A stretch of DNA of 64,000 nucleotides, from assembly GCA_003584625.1 (NCBI GenBank), contig AP017647.1:1102603-1166602 (forward strand), written 5' to 3'. Made by a program: the position numbers and the translations under genes. Origin of the DNA: Methanothermobacter sp. MT-2. Lineage in GTDB: Archaea > Methanobacteriota > Methanobacteria > Methanobacteriales > DSM-23052. The notes under the pieces were generated by a model that saw only the letters and a list, made by a program, of their open reading frames with translations, was not told where the DNA came from and searched no databases. Of this stretch, positions 8,940-19,790 are shown piece by piece. Every line of letters starts with the position of its first letter. Positions within the stretch are counted from its first letter, which is position 1.

Positions 8940-9752
8940 TTATTCAAATTCTTCCTCCTTAGGCCATAATCCAGTCCATTTAACAGAAGCTGCATCTTCA
9001 AATGTTGCACTGACAAACGCCCTGAAAGATATTAGCCATGCTAGCGCGCCTATTAATAATATGAGCCACCATTGTGGGTTTATGGTGATTCCTAGTAATC
9101 CTATCACAGCCATTGAAAGGAAACCAGTTGATGCTGCTAGTTTAAGTGTTCTTCTCTGGTTTTCATTTGGTCCTAGGCATGCGTTGAATGGGTGTTGTAT
9201 AGCCATAGTATTCATTATGAACAACAAGCCGATGAATCCAGTAGCTATAACCGCACCTAACACAGGTTTCATAGTGTAATTCCCAGCGAGTGCTATCATG
9301 AATCCTAAGACAGAAAGTGCAGATGCCCCTGAAATCTCAGCAGTACATTTTGTAAGTATGGGGATCTTCATCTTCAAGACCTTTTGGCCTAAAAGACCTA
9401 CAATGGCTCCAAGTATCATTGCAAGTATTAATCCTATGATTGGTGCTGCAACAACAGGAACAGTCTTCATTACCATAGGAGTGGCGAGACCAGCAACGAG
9501 ACCCACTATGCCAATGGCCACTGACATGTATCCTATAGAGGGTACACCAGTACCAAGACCATAACTTGCAACTCTCCTAATGGCATCAGCACCCCATACT
9601 ATGGCGCAAACTGCACCAAGACATGCCAGCACCGTTCCAATAACAGGAACCATGAACAAGTATATCCCTACAAGCCCCCCTATAATCCCAAGGACCATTA
9701 ATCTGCTCTCTGGGATGGCGGCGGCTGTAGGGCCTCCGGCTGCTACTGTCAT
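8940..9752 (-). CDS. mtrC: MtrC, methyltransferase subunit C
   Basis: An integral membrane subunit of Mtr, 270 residues with about eight hydrophobic helices. With MtrD and MtrE it forms the membrane part that couples methyl transfer to Na+ export. The ATG immediately follows the stop of mtrD. The C-terminus is short and acidic (WPKEEEFE), as is common in this subunit. Confidence 0.95.
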   Translation of the reverse strand: MTVAAGGPTAAAIPESRLMVLGIIGGLVGIYLFMVPVIGTVLACLGAVCAIVWGADAIRRVASYGLGTGVPSIGYMSVAIGIVGLVAGLATPMVMKTVPVVAAPIIGLILAMILGAIVGLLGQKVLKMKIPILTKCTAEISGASALSVLGFMIALAGNYTMKPVLGAVIATGFIGLLFIMNTMAIQHPFNACLGPNENQRRTLKLAASTGFLSMAVIGLLGITINPQWWLILLIGALAWLISFRAFVSATFEDAASVKWTGLWPKEEEFE

Positions 9753-10448
9753 TTAGAATACACCTCCAATCAGTAATGTTGAGAATATTCCGGCTACTAG
9801 GGAGGCGACTAGACAAGCTACTATGCCTCTACCAATCCTCTTAAATTTGGGATCATGGAATCCTTCGATTGTACCACCAATATTGTATGATGCTATCACA
9901 GCATTTATGAAGAATATTCCCACGGCGAATATCCCTGCGACGGTAGAAGCTCCTATCATCCCATAGGATGCGAGTAGTGCTTGTTGTAGCGCCCAGTATA
10001 CTAGGCCTCCTCCTATTCCACCGAGGGCGGCTCCTATAATACCACTTACATAACAGACTGTTGGGAGACCATGACCCTCGGTACCTGGGGTTACATAGTC
10101 TTTCTGTTCGAGTCTCGTTATGGGGTCTCTGTCGACTTTTGCTGATACCGGGACTGTACCTACACCAAATACATAAACTAGGTTACCTACAAGCATGGTG
10201 ATACCTAGCATTAGCATAGCACCAACTGCCCCTGCAGCTAAGATCAAGCTTAGGGATTGGCCTGTCATAGCTGCTGCTGTTATAAGCCCTGTCATGCCTG
10301 CACCAGCTGCTAGCATCGCAGTACCTGTACCTACCCCTGTTGCTGTTGCCATGGCTGCTGGGGCTCCTCCTACAGGCACGAAATGGACGCCCCCACCTAC
10401 AAGTATTCCTCCAACTGTAATTGCACCTATTAATGTTAAGGGATCCAT
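9753..10448 (-). CDS. mtrD: MtrD, methyltransferase subunit D
   Basis: An integral membrane subunit of Mtr, 231 residues with about six helices and very glycine/alanine-rich membrane segments. It starts [14 protein letters not shown]. The conserved soluble loop ([20 protein letters not shown], near residue 100) is typical. It lies 3 nt after mtrE and 0 nt before mtrC. Confidence 0.95.
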   Translation of the reverse strand: MDPLTLIGAITVGGILVGGGVHFVPVGGAPAAMATATGVGTGTAMLAAGAGMTGLITAAAMTGQSLSLILAAGAVGAMLMLGITMLVGNLVYVFGVGTVPVSAKVDRDPITRLEQKDYVTPGTEGHGLPTVCYVSGIIGAALGGIGGGLVYWALQQALLASYGMIGASTVAGIFAVGIFFINAVIASYNIGGTIEGFHDPKFKRIGRGIVACLVASLVAGIFSTLLIGGVF

Positions 10449-10451
10449 TAT

Positions 10452-11342
10452 TTATTCCTCCTTCTCCTTGTAGGGTCCATAATTGTTTCTCGCGAACATT
10501 TCTATCCTATTATTGAGGATTATCAATAAGAGGACTATTATAAGGCCGGCAATGATTCCACCAGTTAAACCAAAGACTATGGTGTTCCAGAAGCTGAAGA
10601 ATACTATGAGTCCAAAACAGAAACCTGTGACTGGTCCTCCATATTTTACGCAGAAGTTGACTACATCCATTGAATTTCTGGCTCCTAACTCTGCCTTGGT
10701 TGTTATGTCACCATGGTTTGCTACCGGCACACCGCCACCAAATGGGTAGTGCTGGTATTCCCTCTCGGCACCATAGTGGACGTCTCCAGTTGATGAACCA
10801 ATGGCCCCAATCGTTATACCCCATAAAACTGCAAGTAATGGTAGTGGGAATGGGTGGCCAAGTCCTTTTATCGGTAAGGTCATGAGATATGATAATCCTA
10901 CAATACCAAATGTCACGATAAATCCGTGCCCTGCGATTGGGCCTATATGCTCGACGAGTATGTCGAGGAATAAAGGTTGATTAAATTGAGATTGGCTTGC
11001 AATCCTACCCATATGGGATGTTACAGCATATATTGCATGTACCATTGCAGCCACAACCGCTCCTAGGGCTATTGAGATTATAACTGGTATGTTGGCGCCT
11101 ATGAACACATATGCTAGTGAACCTGCGATACCACACCATAAGCCATAGGCTACTGGTTCTCCAGACACTGCCTTGTTAACTATACGGTGTAAGTGTCCTA
11201 CTTGGGGTGCTAACTGGACTTGTGAGTTCGGGTTACTCTGGGATCCAACATCAGACTCTAAGTCCTCTGCAGCCCCTGCTATAGTCGCAGCTGCGCTCAT
11301 CAAAGCCACAACACCTAAACCTGTTATCATAGCAGGATCCAT
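10452..11342 (-). CDS. mtrE: MtrE, methyltransferase subunit E
   Basis: An integral membrane subunit of Mtr, 296 residues, first gene of the mtr operon. MtrE is generally regarded as carrying the cation channel together with C and D. The sequence shows MDPAMITGLGVVALMSAAA at the start and about six helices. It starts behind AGGAAG. A perfect hairpin lies between it and mcrA, so it could be expressed by read-through from mcr as well as from its own promoter in the 50-nt AT-rich gap. Confidence 0.95.
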   Translation of the reverse strand: MDPAMITGLGVVALMSAAATIAGAAEDLESDVGSQSNPNSQVQLAPQVGHLHRIVNKAVSGEPVAYGLWCGIAGSLAYVFIGANIPVIISIALGAVVAAMVHAIYAVTSHMGRIASQSQFNQPLFLDILVEHIGPIAGHGFIVTFGIVGLSYLMTLPIKGLGHPFPLPLLAVLWGITIGAIGSSTGDVHYGAEREYQHYPFGGGVPVANHGDITTKAELGARNSMDVVNFCVKYGGPVTGFCFGLIVFFSFWNTIVFGLTGGIIAGLIIVLLLIILNNRIEMFARNNYGPYKEKEE

Positions 11343-11390
11343 ACTTTTCTTCCTCCTTCCAATCTTTTTTTGTTAAAATAATAAAAAAAT

Positions 11391-11438
11391 AAGGTGTATT
11401 ACACGCAGAGAATTATCCCCCAGCGTGTAATACACCTT
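11391..11438 (-). terminator. mcr terminator / mtr attenuator hairpin
   Basis: A perfect 16-bp inverted repeat: the arm AAGGTGTATTACACGC (11391-11406) and its exact complement (11423-11438), with a 16-nt loop. On the minus strand it is followed by a T-rich run toward mtrE. It should end most mcr transcripts and allow limited read-through into mtrEDCBAFGH; read-through between these operons has been described for Methanothermobacter. Confidence 0.85.
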
Positions 11439-11451
11439 TTATTTTGGCTGA

Positions 11452-13107
<1,656 letters not shown>

Positions 13108-13124
13108 ATTTTACACCTCCCCTC

Positions 13125-13874
13125 CTATTCTGGTAGGAAGCCTGCTTGGCTTCTTAGGACGTGGATTCTTTGGGTTACTTCTACTACGGCTTCATCGTCA
13201 CGGTATGCTATGTTGTCTCCACGGTATATTGTGGTCTTCTCTTTTAATGTTTCCTCATCTAATGGTTCTCCTAGGTCTACTGGTTCGTCTAGTTCGTCTC
13301 CGATCTGATTTTTAACGGCTTCTACTCTGCCTGTGTCTGGGTTGTAGACTTGTCTTCGTATCATGTCGAACATCATACCGTTTTCGTCTAATCTTAGTGA
13401 GTGTCCGTGTACTGTTTTACCCCTTATACCGCTTCTTGCGGGGTCGAAGAATTCTGTTTCGATAAGTTCTTTGGAGAGTTTTTCAAGGTCTCTTTCTCTT
13501 GTTTCAATGATTTGTCGTCCTGATAGTGTACCTGCATCAGCCCCTCTGTATCTCCACATGTATGCTCTGGATCTTACATATGGTTGGGCTGGTGCGTTGT
13601 ACATTGAGTCTGTGAATTGGATGTATCTGACCCTGTCACCTGCCTTGGCACCGTCTAGTGGTTCTACAAGTTCCCTTATTGGGTCGTCTGGTTCATCTAA
13701 TTCTTCGAGTGGTGGGTGTACGCTTGGGTATTCTTCTCCGGGTGCTCGGTGTCCTAGGATCCATACCACGTCCTCATCTGAGACTTCTCTCAATTTTTCT
13801 AATTCGGCTTCAGGGTTCATGAATTTTCTTCTGTTTTCGGCAATCTTGGTTGTGCCGGGATAAAATTGTGCCAT
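13125..13874 (-). CDS. mcrG: McrG, methyl-coenzyme M reductase gamma
   Basis: The gamma subunit of methyl-coenzyme M reductase, 249 residues, part of the alpha2-beta2-gamma2 enzyme. It starts [15 protein letters not shown] at ATG 13874 behind GGAGG. Typical are [19 protein letters not shown] (from residue 37) and [15 protein letters not shown]. It lies between mcrC and mcrA, 17 nt from each end of the McrA start region. Confidence 0.97.
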   Translation of the reverse strand: MAQFYPGTTKIAENRRKFMNPEAELEKLREVSDEDVVWILGHRAPGEEYPSVHPPLEELDEPDDPIRELVEPLDGAKAGDRVRYIQFTDSMYNAPAQPYVRSRAYMWRYRGADAGTLSGRQIIETRERDLEKLSKELIETEFFDPARSGIRGKTVHGHSLRLDENGMMFDMIRRQVYNPDTGRVEAVKNQIGDELDEPVDLGEPLDEETLKEKTTIYRGDNIAYRDDEAVVEVTQRIHVLRSQAGFLPE

Positions 13875-13875
13875 A

Positions 13876-14472
13876 TCATGCACCTCCTAATGCTAACTTA
13901 ACCTTTCTAATGATCTCATCCAACTTTTCCTGGGGGCATGTTTCGCCTCTAATAACCCCACTGATTATATCAACAATTGTACCCTTTGTTTTGGGTTCTT
14001 CTGGCATAACAACCCTCGTTTTAACCCCTATCCTGGCGAAATCCTCAAAGTCAACAGGATATTCGCATATTACTATGGCGGGGCGATCTACATTCCTTAG
14101 TATTAGTCTGGCCTTGTAGATGATGTGGTGTTTCACGCCTCCTAAGTGTATTACTAGGAGTTTGTGTCTTTTCATTTGTTCAATTTCTTGTTCTGTGAGT
14201 CCGAATAAGCTTCCTGCACCTGCTGTTGGGGCATCTTGGGGTACTCCCGCCCCTGCGTTTAATACTAGTGTGCTTGTCATTATATTAGCTTCACGGAGTG
14301 CGAATGTTATCTCACAGACTGGCTTTGTTATATGGCGTCTGCCTGGGGACATTGCAATGGCAAGGACTTCGCTTCCACATTGGGCTAGGGTTCCTCTCTG
14401 GGCTATACCGCCCCCTTCACCCATGCCCATTGTTTCTCGGCAGTCAACAACATGTGTGCACTTTCCGATCAT
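13876..14472 (-). CDS. mcrC: McrC, MCR activation component
   Basis: McrC, 198 residues. It is not a subunit of the mature reductase but part of the ATP-dependent machinery that reduces and activates F430-bound MCR. The N-terminus CTHVVDCRE and the glycine-rich [13 protein letters not shown] are conserved, as is the central [15 protein letters not shown]. It is tightly packed: its start follows mcrD directly and its stop is 1 nt before the mcrG start. The MMP7 gene in this window has a McrC-like centre, and both are reported in MCR activation complexes. Confidence 0.95.
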   Translation of the reverse strand: MIGKCTHVVDCRETMGMGEGGGIAQRGTLAQCGSEVLAIAMSPGRRHITKPVCEITFALREANIMTSTLVLNAGAGVPQDAPTAGAGSLFGLTEQEIEQMKRHKLLVIHLGGVKHHIIYKARLILRNVDRPAIVICEYPVDFEDFARIGVKTRVVMPEEPKTKGTIVDIISGVIRGETCPQEKLDEIIRKVKLALGGA

Positions 14473-14919
14473 CTACTGCTCCCTTTTCTTCTTTTTTATT
14501 ATTGTGGCCCTTTCAGCTAACCTGGCGTTTGGGTCTGTTAAACCGACGAGTTCATCTGGGATCTCATCAAGGAGTTCCCCGTATTTTAGTTCATCGGTTA
14601 CTGTTTTTTGGGTTCTTATGAATTTTCCTATGTGGACTTCGAATCCGAATGGTAAGTGTTCTTCGCAAACTTTCTTTATATCGTCGATCGCGCCTTCATC
14701 CTCGACTTCTAAGAGTACTCGACCAGGTTTCACTTGTAGTTCAACTTCCTGGCCGCTTATTTTGATTATTCGACGGTCGGGGTGTCCCTCCTCTGCTGGG
14801 GGGAGTCTCTGGCCTTGTATGACCATCCTCTTAATGCTCTCGATTCCTTCAAGGTCGTTTAAGAGTTTTTCTGTTGTGTCGGCCCCGAGGAGTCTGTGTG
14901 GGAATATTTCAATGTCCAT
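14473..14919 (-). CDS. mcrD: McrD, MCR operon protein D
   Basis: McrD, about 148 residues, a conserved non-subunit protein of the mcr operon, presumed to act in assembly or cofactor delivery. I start it at ATG 14919 ([15 protein letters not shown]); the frame is open to a TTG at 14937, which lacks a ribosome binding site, whereas GGGGGC lies about 10 nt before the ATG. The C-terminus is very basic (IIKKKKREQ). Its stop abuts the mcrC start. Confidence 0.93.
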   Translation of the reverse strand: MDIEIFPHRLLGADTTEKLLNDLEGIESIKRMVIQGQRLPPAEEGHPDRRIIKISGQEVELQVKPGRVLLEVEDEGAIDDIKKVCEEHLPFGFEVHIGKFIRTQKTVTDELKYGELLDEIPDELVGLTDPNARLAERATIIKKKKREQ

Positions 14920-14954
14920 TAGTTTCTTTGCCCCCAATTTTGGGTGAGATCATT

Positions 14955-16286
14955 TTAGATTTCATCTTTTATTTCGGCTGCGGCCTCCACTACGAATTTG
15001 AGTGGTTCTCGGAACTCGTCTACTTGGCTGAACACGTCTTTAATTAGCCCTGATGTTGCTTCTGGGGAGAACATCTGGGTTCCTGAGTCTAGTGCCATTG
15101 CAGCGGCGACGCATGGTATGGCGAACCCTTTACTGTGTCTTGTGACGATGTGGTTTCCGTTGAAGATACCTGGACCACCACCACCGTAGATGGAGTGGCT
15201 GAAGAAGGAGAATCCTACTGCTGTACCTTCTACTCTTCCGAAGTCTACGCTTGGTAGTCCTGTTTCGAATTCGATTAGGTCGTTGTAGTATAGTAGTGTT
15301 GATGATACACCTTGTGCTGCCCTTGCTGCGCCTTGGTTGACCATTGTAGCGGCCATTTGACCGGCTGCAGCATAGGCGTTCCATAGTGGTATGTCATCTG
15401 TTCCATATACTTTGAAGCCATCTAATTCTTTTTCGACTTTTATCACACCATCTTCGAGTGCTCTTTCAACAACAGAGGCTATTACGGTACCTACTGTTCC
15501 TGTTTTTCCGTTTTCTTTTACTAGGTCGTATACGAGGTTGTCTGCGTTCATTCCCTGGTATGCAAGTCCAAGGAGGTGCATTCTTTCAAATGCTCCTACT
15601 GCGTCACCCATTTCGAACATTGCTGTCTGTTCTAAGATTGATGATAGTGCTGCTGCTTGCATTGTGTTCTTGAGTGTGACTGCTACGATGTGGTTGACTA
15701 GAATGTTCCTTAGGGCATATCCTGGGCCTTCGAGTTTCTGTGGTATGTCTAGCATTGTGGCTATGTTACCTCCTAGGTATTCGACTGATTGTGGGTATCT
15801 TCCGAGTACTGCTGCTTTGACCATGTTGGCGTCGTACATGCTAACATCTAATTCTTTGATTATGGCTTGTACGAATGCGCTGGCAGTTACCAGTGGAGCC
15901 ACGGAATATTCTGCGGCTGCTTCAAATCTTGCGCTTGGTACTTGTACGAGTGCTCTCTTTCCACCATGTAATAGTTCTACTGTTGTGTCGTCGTCTTCGG
16001 AGACTTGTATCATCTCCTTTGCGGTTTCTGCTATGGCCTCAGCATTTCCTAGGATGTCAAGGTCCATTTCTCTTCCTGGTATTCTGCATCCAGGTCCTGC
16101 TACCTTTGCTGTTTTCAGCGCGCCTTCGATTCCTTCCAAGTTGACGGCTACTGTTCTTTTAATGCCTTGTACGATTCTTCGAATTGCTGGGTTCCAGAGA
16201 GGACTTAAGGCCTCTACCGGCACGTCCTCTTCGACGAGGTTGCCTCTGTCGTCGTACAAGTCGACCTTATCCTCAAACTTCGCCAT
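14955..16286 (-). CDS. mcrB: McrB, methyl-coenzyme M reductase beta
   Basis: The beta subunit of methyl-coenzyme M reductase, 443 residues, first gene of the mcr operon. Recognisable are [16 protein letters not shown] at the start and [17 protein letters not shown] around residue 365, which lines the substrate channel and coenzyme B site. It starts with ATG behind AGGAGGG, about 25 nt downstream of the leader hairpin described separately. Confidence 0.97.
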   Translation of the reverse strand: MAKFEDKVDLYDDRGNLVEEDVPVEALSPLWNPAIRRIVQGIKRTVAVNLEGIEGALKTAKVAGPGCRIPGREMDLDILGNAEAIAETAKEMIQVSEDDDTTVELLHGGKRALVQVPSARFEAAAEYSVAPLVTASAFVQAIIKELDVSMYDANMVKAAVLGRYPQSVEYLGGNIATMLDIPQKLEGPGYALRNILVNHIVAVTLKNTMQAAALSSILEQTAMFEMGDAVGAFERMHLLGLAYQGMNADNLVYDLVKENGKTGTVGTVIASVVERALEDGVIKVEKELDGFKVYGTDDIPLWNAYAAAGQMAATMVNQGAARAAQGVSSTLLYYNDLIEFETGLPSVDFGRVEGTAVGFSFFSHSIYGGGGPGIFNGNHIVTRHSKGFAIPCVAAAMALDSGTQMFSPEATSGLIKDVFSQVDEFREPLKFVVEAAAEIKDEI

Positions 16287-16310
16287 TTTTTCCCTCCTAA
16301 CAATTAGTTT

Positions 16311-16375
16311 TGCATACTATGCAAGTTGGACATCGGCTGATGTCCAAGATCGTTCATCTAAACCTTGCATAGTAT
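16311..16375 (-). promoter_or_regulatory. Nested stem-loop in the mcr leader
   Basis: A compound inverted repeat 25-90 nt before the mcrB start codon. The outer arms are a perfect 12-bp match (ATACTATGCAAG at 16314-16325 against CTTGCATAGTAT at 16364-16375). Nested between them is a perfect 9-bp hairpin with a 4-nt loop (16326-16347, arms TTGGACATC/GATGTCCAA). The inner hairpin abuts the near outer arm exactly, so the RNA could form one long coaxial stem. The near arm is itself part of a 13-bp palindrome (16311-16323). It may be an operator or an mRNA structure controlling mcr. Confidence 0.7.
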
Positions 16376-16435
16376 ACGGTGTATATGTGTAATTAACATG
16401 TTTAATTAAGGTTTCTTTTTAATTCAAGTCGAAAA

Positions 16436-16445
16436 ATTTATAAAT
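16436..16445. promoter_or_regulatory. Possible shared TATA box, mcr / mmp10
   Basis: The sequence ATTTATAAAT is a perfect palindrome and reads as an archaeal TATA box in both directions. It lies in the 263-bp gap between the divergent mcrB and mmp10 genes. Either transcript would carry a leader of about 85-125 nt, long enough on the mcr side to include the nested stem-loop. Other AT-rich boxes exist in the gap, so the assignment is tentative. Confidence 0.4.
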
Positions 16446-16549
16446 AAGAAAATAGGGCTATGTATAGAATTATTAACATTTCCAATATTTTTCACAGTTT
16501 TTCCATCCACTAATAAATTATTTATCACTAAAGGGATAAGATAATAATC

Positions 16550-17800
16550 ATGCAAATCATGGCTGATGTCGGCGGCAGACCAGGAATAGACTGCAGAGGA
16601 TTCTGCAAATACTGCTATTTTAAAGGCGTTAAAGATTTCCCGCCACTAGGTTGTAGAAATTGCCCACCAAACCGAGTAGGATGCGAAACATGCCAAATGG
16701 AAGTTGCAGAACGCAAAAACGAATTCCTACCACCATTCTTCGTCCTCAGCAACGTCCAAACAACCCTCATGATGACACAACCCCAAGACAAGAACCTGAA
16801 AATTAACATAAGCGGTGGCGGAGATGTAAGCTGCTACCCACACCTCGAAGAACTGACCGATGGCATGAAAAACCTCGGAATACCCATACACCTAGGTTAT
16901 ACAAGTGGGAAAGGCATAGACGATCCAAAAATCGCCACAAAACTAATCAACAATGGAGTGGAAGAAGTCACATTCACAGTATTTTCCTGCAACCCAAAAC
17001 TTAGAAGAGAATGGATGCGCGACAAAAAACCAGAAGCATCCATAAAAGCCCTAAAAACATTCTGCGAAACCATAGAAGTCCACGCAGCAGCAGTCATAAT
17101 CCCAGGTATAAACGATGGAAATGAACTGCTAGAAACATGCACCAAACTAGAAGAATGGGGAGCGAAAGCACTCATAATGATGAGATTCGCCAACTACGAA
17201 AACCAAGGAATCATACTAGGCAACGACCCAATACTCAAAGGAATAGAACCACACAGTATAAAAGAATTCGAAAAACTCGTAAAAAAAATCGACAAAGAAT
17301 TCAACCTAAGAGTAACAGGCACACCAGTCTGCGACCCAGAAAACAATACCCCATTCGCACTCGCAGATGACAACAGCAAAAAATACCTAGAAATACTCCC
17401 AGAGATAAAAGCAGAAGCCACAATACTCACAGGAAAAATAGCAGCACCATACATAGAAAAAATAATAAAAAACCTCGGAGCCAAGGATCTCGTCAACGTT
17501 TACCCAACAGAAAAAGACATAGCCTGCCTAATAACAAGAAAAGACCTGGAAAAAGTAGACCTCTCACAACTCAAAGAAACCGTCATAATACCAGGAAGAG
17601 CATTCGTACACGACAAAGAAGCCGAAAAAATCCTAACACGTGACGGAACAGACAGAATAATAGCAAGAGGCCCCGACAAACTAACAGTAGACGGTGAAAT
17701 GAGCGGCACCCTAAACAAATATGATGTCATCGAAAGAGAAATGGAAGGATTCTATGAGCTCATACAAGCCATAAACTTCTTCGGGGTAAGACGAGGATGA
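16550..17800 (+). CDS. mmp10: Mmp10, McrA arginine C-methyltransferase
   Basis: Methanogenesis marker 10, a B12-dependent radical-SAM enzyme shown in other methanogens to C-methylate an arginine of McrA (R272 in this window's McrA). 416 residues. The [4Fe-4S] motif is C-x3-C-x2-C in CRGFCKYCYF near residue 18, followed by further cysteines (CRNCPPNRVGCETCQ, residues 36-50) also typical of the family. The start gives MQIMADVGGRPGID; a second ATG four codons on is possible. It is divergent from mcr and overlaps the next gene by 4 nt (ATGA), so the two modification genes are coupled. Confidence 0.93.
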   Translation: MQIMADVGGRPGIDCRGFCKYCYFKGVKDFPPLGCRNCPPNRVGCETCQMEVAERKNEFLPPFFVLSNVQTTLMMTQPQDKNLKINISGGGDVSCYPHLEELTDGMKNLGIPIHLGYTSGKGIDDPKIATKLINNGVEEVTFTVFSCNPKLRREWMRDKKPEASIKALKTFCETIEVHAAAVIIPGINDGNELLETCTKLEEWGAKALIMMRFANYENQGIILGNDPILKGIEPHSIKEFEKLVKKIDKEFNLRVTGTPVCDPENNTPFALADDNSKKYLEILPEIKAEATILTGKIAAPYIEKIIKNLGAKDLVNVYPTEKDIACLITRKDLEKVDLSQLKETVIIPGRAFVHDKEAEKILTRDGTDRIIARGPDKLTVDGEMSGTLNKYDVIEREMEGFYELIQAINFFGVRRG

Positions 17801-19089
17801 AAATAACCGTAATAACACCAGAATTCTACAATTACGGTTCAATGATAGTTGCCGGGATCCTGAAAGACCTAGGATATGATGTAACACTAAAAAAAGGCTT
17901 CAAGGATCCCCAAGCAGATATTGTTTTTATAAGTTTACATTCAACAATCCACCTAATCAAATATCAGAAAGAGATCAACCAGATAAAAGCCTTTAAACTC
18001 CTCGGAGGCCCGGTAACCACAGACCCAAAACTAATATTCAAGCACCTTAACATAGACCTTATAGTGAAAGGCGAAGCAGAAGGCAAAATAGACAAAATAA
18101 TGGAATACATCCAAGGAAAAAGGGAAAAAACATCCATTCCAGGGATCGCCTTCAAAAAAGACAATAAAATAGTAAGTACGCCTTCTACTCGAGAAGATTC
18201 AATCACACACCCATTACCCCTAATACCATCCGACATATCCAAAGAGAACATAAGAGGGGCTAACGTCTATATCGAAACCCACCGTGGATGCGTTGGAAAC
18301 TGCACATTCTGTCAAGTCCCCTGCTTCTTCGGCAGAAAAGTCAGAAGCAGAAACCCAGAAAACATAATCAAAGAAGTTAAAGAATTCCTGAAGAAAGGCG
18401 CGAAAAAGATAGCTATAAGCGGCGGTACAGGAACCCTCTATGGCAGCAAAAAATTTAAAGACATTGATGAAGAGGCCTTCATAGAACTCCTAAAAAAAGT
18501 TAGTGAAATCACAAAACCAATAAACCTAACAATCCCAGACATAAGAGTCGACCTCGTAACAGATAACATACTAGAGGCCATAGCACGTTACACCAACGGC
18601 TGGATATACTATGGAATCGAATCAGGAAGCCCCAGAATCCTGAAAAAGATGAGAAAGGGTATAAGCGTCGATGACATATTCGAGGCCGTGGAAATGGCGA
18701 GAAAACACGGAGTGAAAGTTGCCGGGTCCTTTATAGTGGGCTACCCAGGAGAAGAAGAGGATGATTTCCAGGCCAGCCTTGAAATTGCAGATGAACTCAT
18801 GCTTGATGATTATTTTGTGAGTATAGCCGAGCCTATACCAGGCACAGCCCTAGCAGAGGAAGTGAAAAAACTTCCACTCGAAGACAACCCACTTTACATG
18901 GACTCCAATGAAGGCCGATTTAATGGTTTGGCGGCGGAAAGAGCCTTCAAATTCATGTTAGATTCTTATGTATTCAGGAGCATACCGGTTCCAATAACAG
19001 ATAAGCTATTTAAATCCATCCTTGAGGAGGTTAAATCTCAAGAAGAACATATCAGAACTGTAACGGCCATGATAAAAGGTCTTATTTAG
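17797..19089 (+). CDS. B12-binding radical SAM protein, likely MgmA
   Basis: A 430-residue cobalamin-binding radical-SAM protein of the MJ0865 type. The N-terminal part (residues 1-120) fits a B12-binding Rossmann domain without the base-off histidine motif. The radical-SAM cysteines are C-x3-C-x2-C in HRGCVGNCTFCQ near residue 165. An enzyme of this type (MgmA) was shown to install the alpha-C-methyl group on the active-site glutamine of McrA, which is Q401 here. Its 4-nt overlap with mmp10, and their position next to mcr, support that role. The symbol is withheld because other family members could have other targets. Confidence 0.85.
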   Translation: MKITVITPEFYNYGSMIVAGILKDLGYDVTLKKGFKDPQADIVFISLHSTIHLIKYQKEINQIKAFKLLGGPVTTDPKLIFKHLNIDLIVKGEAEGKIDKIMEYIQGKREKTSIPGIAFKKDNKIVSTPSTREDSITHPLPLIPSDISKENIRGANVYIETHRGCVGNCTFCQVPCFFGRKVRSRNPENIIKEVKEFLKKGAKKIAISGGTGTLYGSKKFKDIDEEAFIELLKKVSEITKPINLTIPDIRVDLVTDNILEAIARYTNGWIYYGIESGSPRILKKMRKGISVDDIFEAVEMARKHGVKVAGSFIVGYPGEEEDDFQASLEIADELMLDDYFVSIAEPIPGTALAEEVKKLPLEDNPLYMDSNEGRFNGLAAERAFKFMLDSYVFRSIPVPITDKLFKSILEEVKSQEEHIRTVTAMIKGLI

Positions 19090-19166
19090 ATTCAATGCTC
19101 CTCCTTTTAGTAATGCATATTTATCAAATTTAAATTGTCCACCTTTAAGAGTGTGCATATTCTAGT

Positions 19167-19724
19167 TTAGTCAGCTGCACACATTATTCCGCCACATTTT
19201 GGGCATTTTTCGCTTCTGCATGGCACTCCGGGGGTTTTTGGTATTTCGTATCCGCATTCGATGCATTTGCAAGCGCGTGGCGGCCCGGCTCTCATACCTC
19301 TTCCTCTCTGGATGCTAATTCTTTGGGATATGTCTTCTCCTATTATGGTTATGTTTTCTGATCCGCAGTCTGGACATTTTTTGTATTCTTTTTTGGGGGA
19401 TATCCATTCGAATTGGCAATCTAGACATTTATATCTTTTCTTGTCTGTTATATAATCACCTCCTTTTAGGATTATTGTTTTGCCTTCAACCAAGGCTTTC
19501 GCTATCTTTGAACGGGCTGATGTTATTATGCGGTGGAATGTGGGTTGTGATATTCCCATTATTTCCGCTGATTTCCTCTGTTTTATACCGTGGTAGTCTC
19601 TGAGCCTTATAGCTTCGAATTCATCTAATGTTACTTCGATTAGTTCATCTGATCCCATTTCGGGTTTGAAGCATTTGATTGTTGGTTTTCTTAGGATTCT
19701 TCTGTGTCTTCTTGGCCTAGGCAT
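19167..19724 (-). CDS. DUF134 (UPF0251) HTH zinc-ribbon regulator
   Basis: A 185-residue DUF134-family protein. The N-terminal half has a sigma-70 region-4-like helix-turn-helix (LDEFEAIRLRDYHGIKQRKS, then AEIMGISQPTFHRII; residues 33-70). The C-terminal half carries zinc-ribbon cysteine pairs (KCLDC, KCPDCG, CKCIECG, KCPKCGG), more than the basic family needs. It starts with ATG directly against a 22-bp palindrome and has no ribosome binding site, so the mRNA is probably leaderless. A DNA-binding regulator that controls itself is the simplest reading; the target genes are unknown. Confidence 0.8.
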   Translation of the reverse strand: MPRPRRHRRILRKPTIKCFKPEMGSDELIEVTLDEFEAIRLRDYHGIKQRKSAEIMGISQPTFHRIITSARSKIAKALVEGKTIILKGGDYITDKKRYKCLDCQFEWISPKKEYKKCPDCGSENITIIGEDISQRISIQRGRGMRAGPPRACKCIECGYEIPKTPGVPCRSEKCPKCGGIMCAAD

Positions 19725-19746
19725 GTTTTGAATATATATTCAAAAC
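19725..19746 (-). promoter_or_regulatory. 22-bp perfect palindrome at DUF134 start
   Basis: The half-site GTTTTGAATAT (19725-19735) is followed exactly by its reverse complement (19736-19746), making a 22-bp perfect palindrome that ends one base before the ATG. Upstream on the minus strand, CTTTAAATA (about 19758-19750) would serve as TATA box and place the transcription start near the ATG, inside or at the edge of the palindrome. This is the geometry of an operator that blocks initiation. Confidence 0.7.
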
Positions 19747-19790
19747 TAGTATTTAAAGATTACCCCCCATTATAAATAGTAAAAAATTTT

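Noticed and set aside
15391-16392. A 333-codon open frame on the plus strand opposite mcrB
   Set aside because: It is antisense to a certain mcrB, has a composition dictated by the McrB codons, and shows no family resemblance.
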